Shown: positions 63,454 to 64,000 of the stretch, piece by piece
How positions within the stretch are numbered: the stretch's first letter is position 1
Layout of the letters: every line of letters starts with the position of its first letter
NCBI RefSeq assembly: GCF_900215325.1
Contig: NZ_OCMS01000002.1
Span: 992,001-1,056,000, forward strand
Length of the DNA stretch: 64,000 bases
Source: Fibrobacter sp. UWB16
Lineage (GTDB): Bacteria > Fibrobacterota > Fibrobacteria > Fibrobacterales > Fibrobacteraceae
Direction of reading: 5' to 3'
The notes under the pieces: model-generated
What the model was told of the DNA's origin: nothing
The model's database searches: none
Seen by the model: the letters and a program-made list of their open reading frames with translations, nothing else
Made by a program: the position numbers and the translations under genes

Positions 63454-64000
63454 AATGGCAGTTTCTTACAAGGAACTCGGCTTGGTTAACACCAAGGAAA
63501 TGTTTGCTAAGGCAGTTAAGGGTGGCTATGCTATCCCGGCTTTCAACTTCAACACCATGGAACAGATGCAGGCCATCGTGCAGGCCGCCGTTGAAACCAA
63601 GTCTCCGGTGATCATGCAGGTCTCTAAGGGTGCTCGTAACTACGCTAACGGCACCATCCTCCGCTACATGGCTCAGGGTGCTGTTGAATACGCCAAGGAA
63701 CTCGGCTGCGCAAATCCGCAGATCGTGCTCCACCTCGACCACGGTGACTCTTTCGAACTCTGCAAGGACTGCATCGACAACGGTTTCTCTTCCGTGATGA
63801 TCGACGGTTCTGCTCTTCCGTACGAAGAAAACATCGCCCTCACCAAGAAGGTTGTTGAATACGCTCACGCTCACGACGTTACCGTCGAAGCTGAACTCGG
63901 TGTTCTCGCCGGTGTTGAAGACGAAGTTGCTTCTGAAGTTTCTCACTACACGAAGCCGGAAGAAGTGATCGACTTCGCTACCCGTACGGGCTGCGACTCC
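63454..64000 (+). CDS. fba: Fructose-bisphosphate aldolase class II, partial (5' part)
   Basis: 182 codons before the window ends; the gene continues outside. MAVSYKELGLVNTKEMFAKAVKGGYAIPAFNF is the family start, the LHLDHGDSFELCKDCIDNGFSSVMIDGS segment contains the zinc ligand His and the catalytic Asp, and VEAELGVLAGVED carries the next ligand region. It cleaves fructose 1,6-bisphosphate in glycolysis. RBS AAGAGG is about 9 bases upstream. A GGCGGCGCAAGTCGCC stem-loop lies in the leader. Confidence 0.95.

Noticed and set aside
63392-63946. 184-codon minus-strand ORF at the window end
   Set aside because: It is antisense to the class II aldolase gene, which is open to the end of the window and has clear motifs.

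Overview
The window looks like chromosomal DNA of a Fibrobacter-type bacterium (phylum Fibrobacterota, an anaerobic Gram-negative cellulose degrader). This rests on gene content: secreted GH43-CBM6 and GH30 enzymes with C-terminal tail domains, a GH94 cellobiose phosphorylase, the direct LL-diaminopimelate aminotransferase route to lysine, lipoproteins and OmpA proteins of a diderm, and many short hairpin repeats between genes. No phylogeny was computed.

Layout. 1-2.1 kb: the 3' end of a secreted carbohydrate-binding protein, a toxin-antitoxin pair and a formate/nitrite-type channel. 2.6-16.3 kb: a nitrogen-assimilation block with gltBD, dapF-dapL, a GAF-AAA-HTH sigma-54 activator coupled to glutamine-dependent nadE, and glnK-amtB on the opposite strand. 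17.4-24.6 kb: grpE, a HigBA pair, a GH43 enzyme, dnaK and dnaJ. 24.8-27.5 kb: an iron-sulfur-type flavoprotein and a GH30 glycanase. 27.7-36.8 kb (minus strand): surface polysaccharide and envelope genes (Wzc-like tyrosine kinase, sugar aminotransferase, OmpA with TSP3 repeats, CapD/FlaA1-type dehydratase, Wzi-like porin). 36.8-42.3 kb: coaX, thiE, a type IV pilin-like protein and thiSFGH under a TPP riboswitch. 42.4-54.7 kb: a small basic protein, mnmG, a two-FKBP_N plus thioredoxin lipoprotein, a DUF2914-like membrane protein, proS, a PAS-only membrane protein, GH94 and a PadR regulator. 54.8-64 kb: a hybrid histidine kinase, a lipoprotein, an M3 peptidase, tRNA-Ser with rpoZ, a secreted HEXXH protein, a lipoprotein-OmpA pair and the 5' part of class II fructose-bisphosphate aldolase.

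The most notable signal is regulatory. Five promoters match the sigma-54 -24/-12 consensus with exact GG-N10-GC spacing. Three precede nitrogen genes (gltB, dapF, glnK) and share a 15-bp palindrome TTACA-N5-TGTAA at enhancer distance. Two precede the chaperone genes grpE and dnaK and share a different palindrome, TGTTTCA-N4-6-AAACA, at nearly identical spacing. This suggests two enhancer-binding proteins dividing a sigma-54 regulon between nitrogen assimilation and protein folding. Other highlights are probable leaderless mRNAs, a hexanucleotide repeat encoding the tyrosine tail of the Wzc kinase, the double FKBP_N-thioredoxin fusion, a PII protein without Tyr51 and a tRNA-Ser-rpoZ transcription unit.
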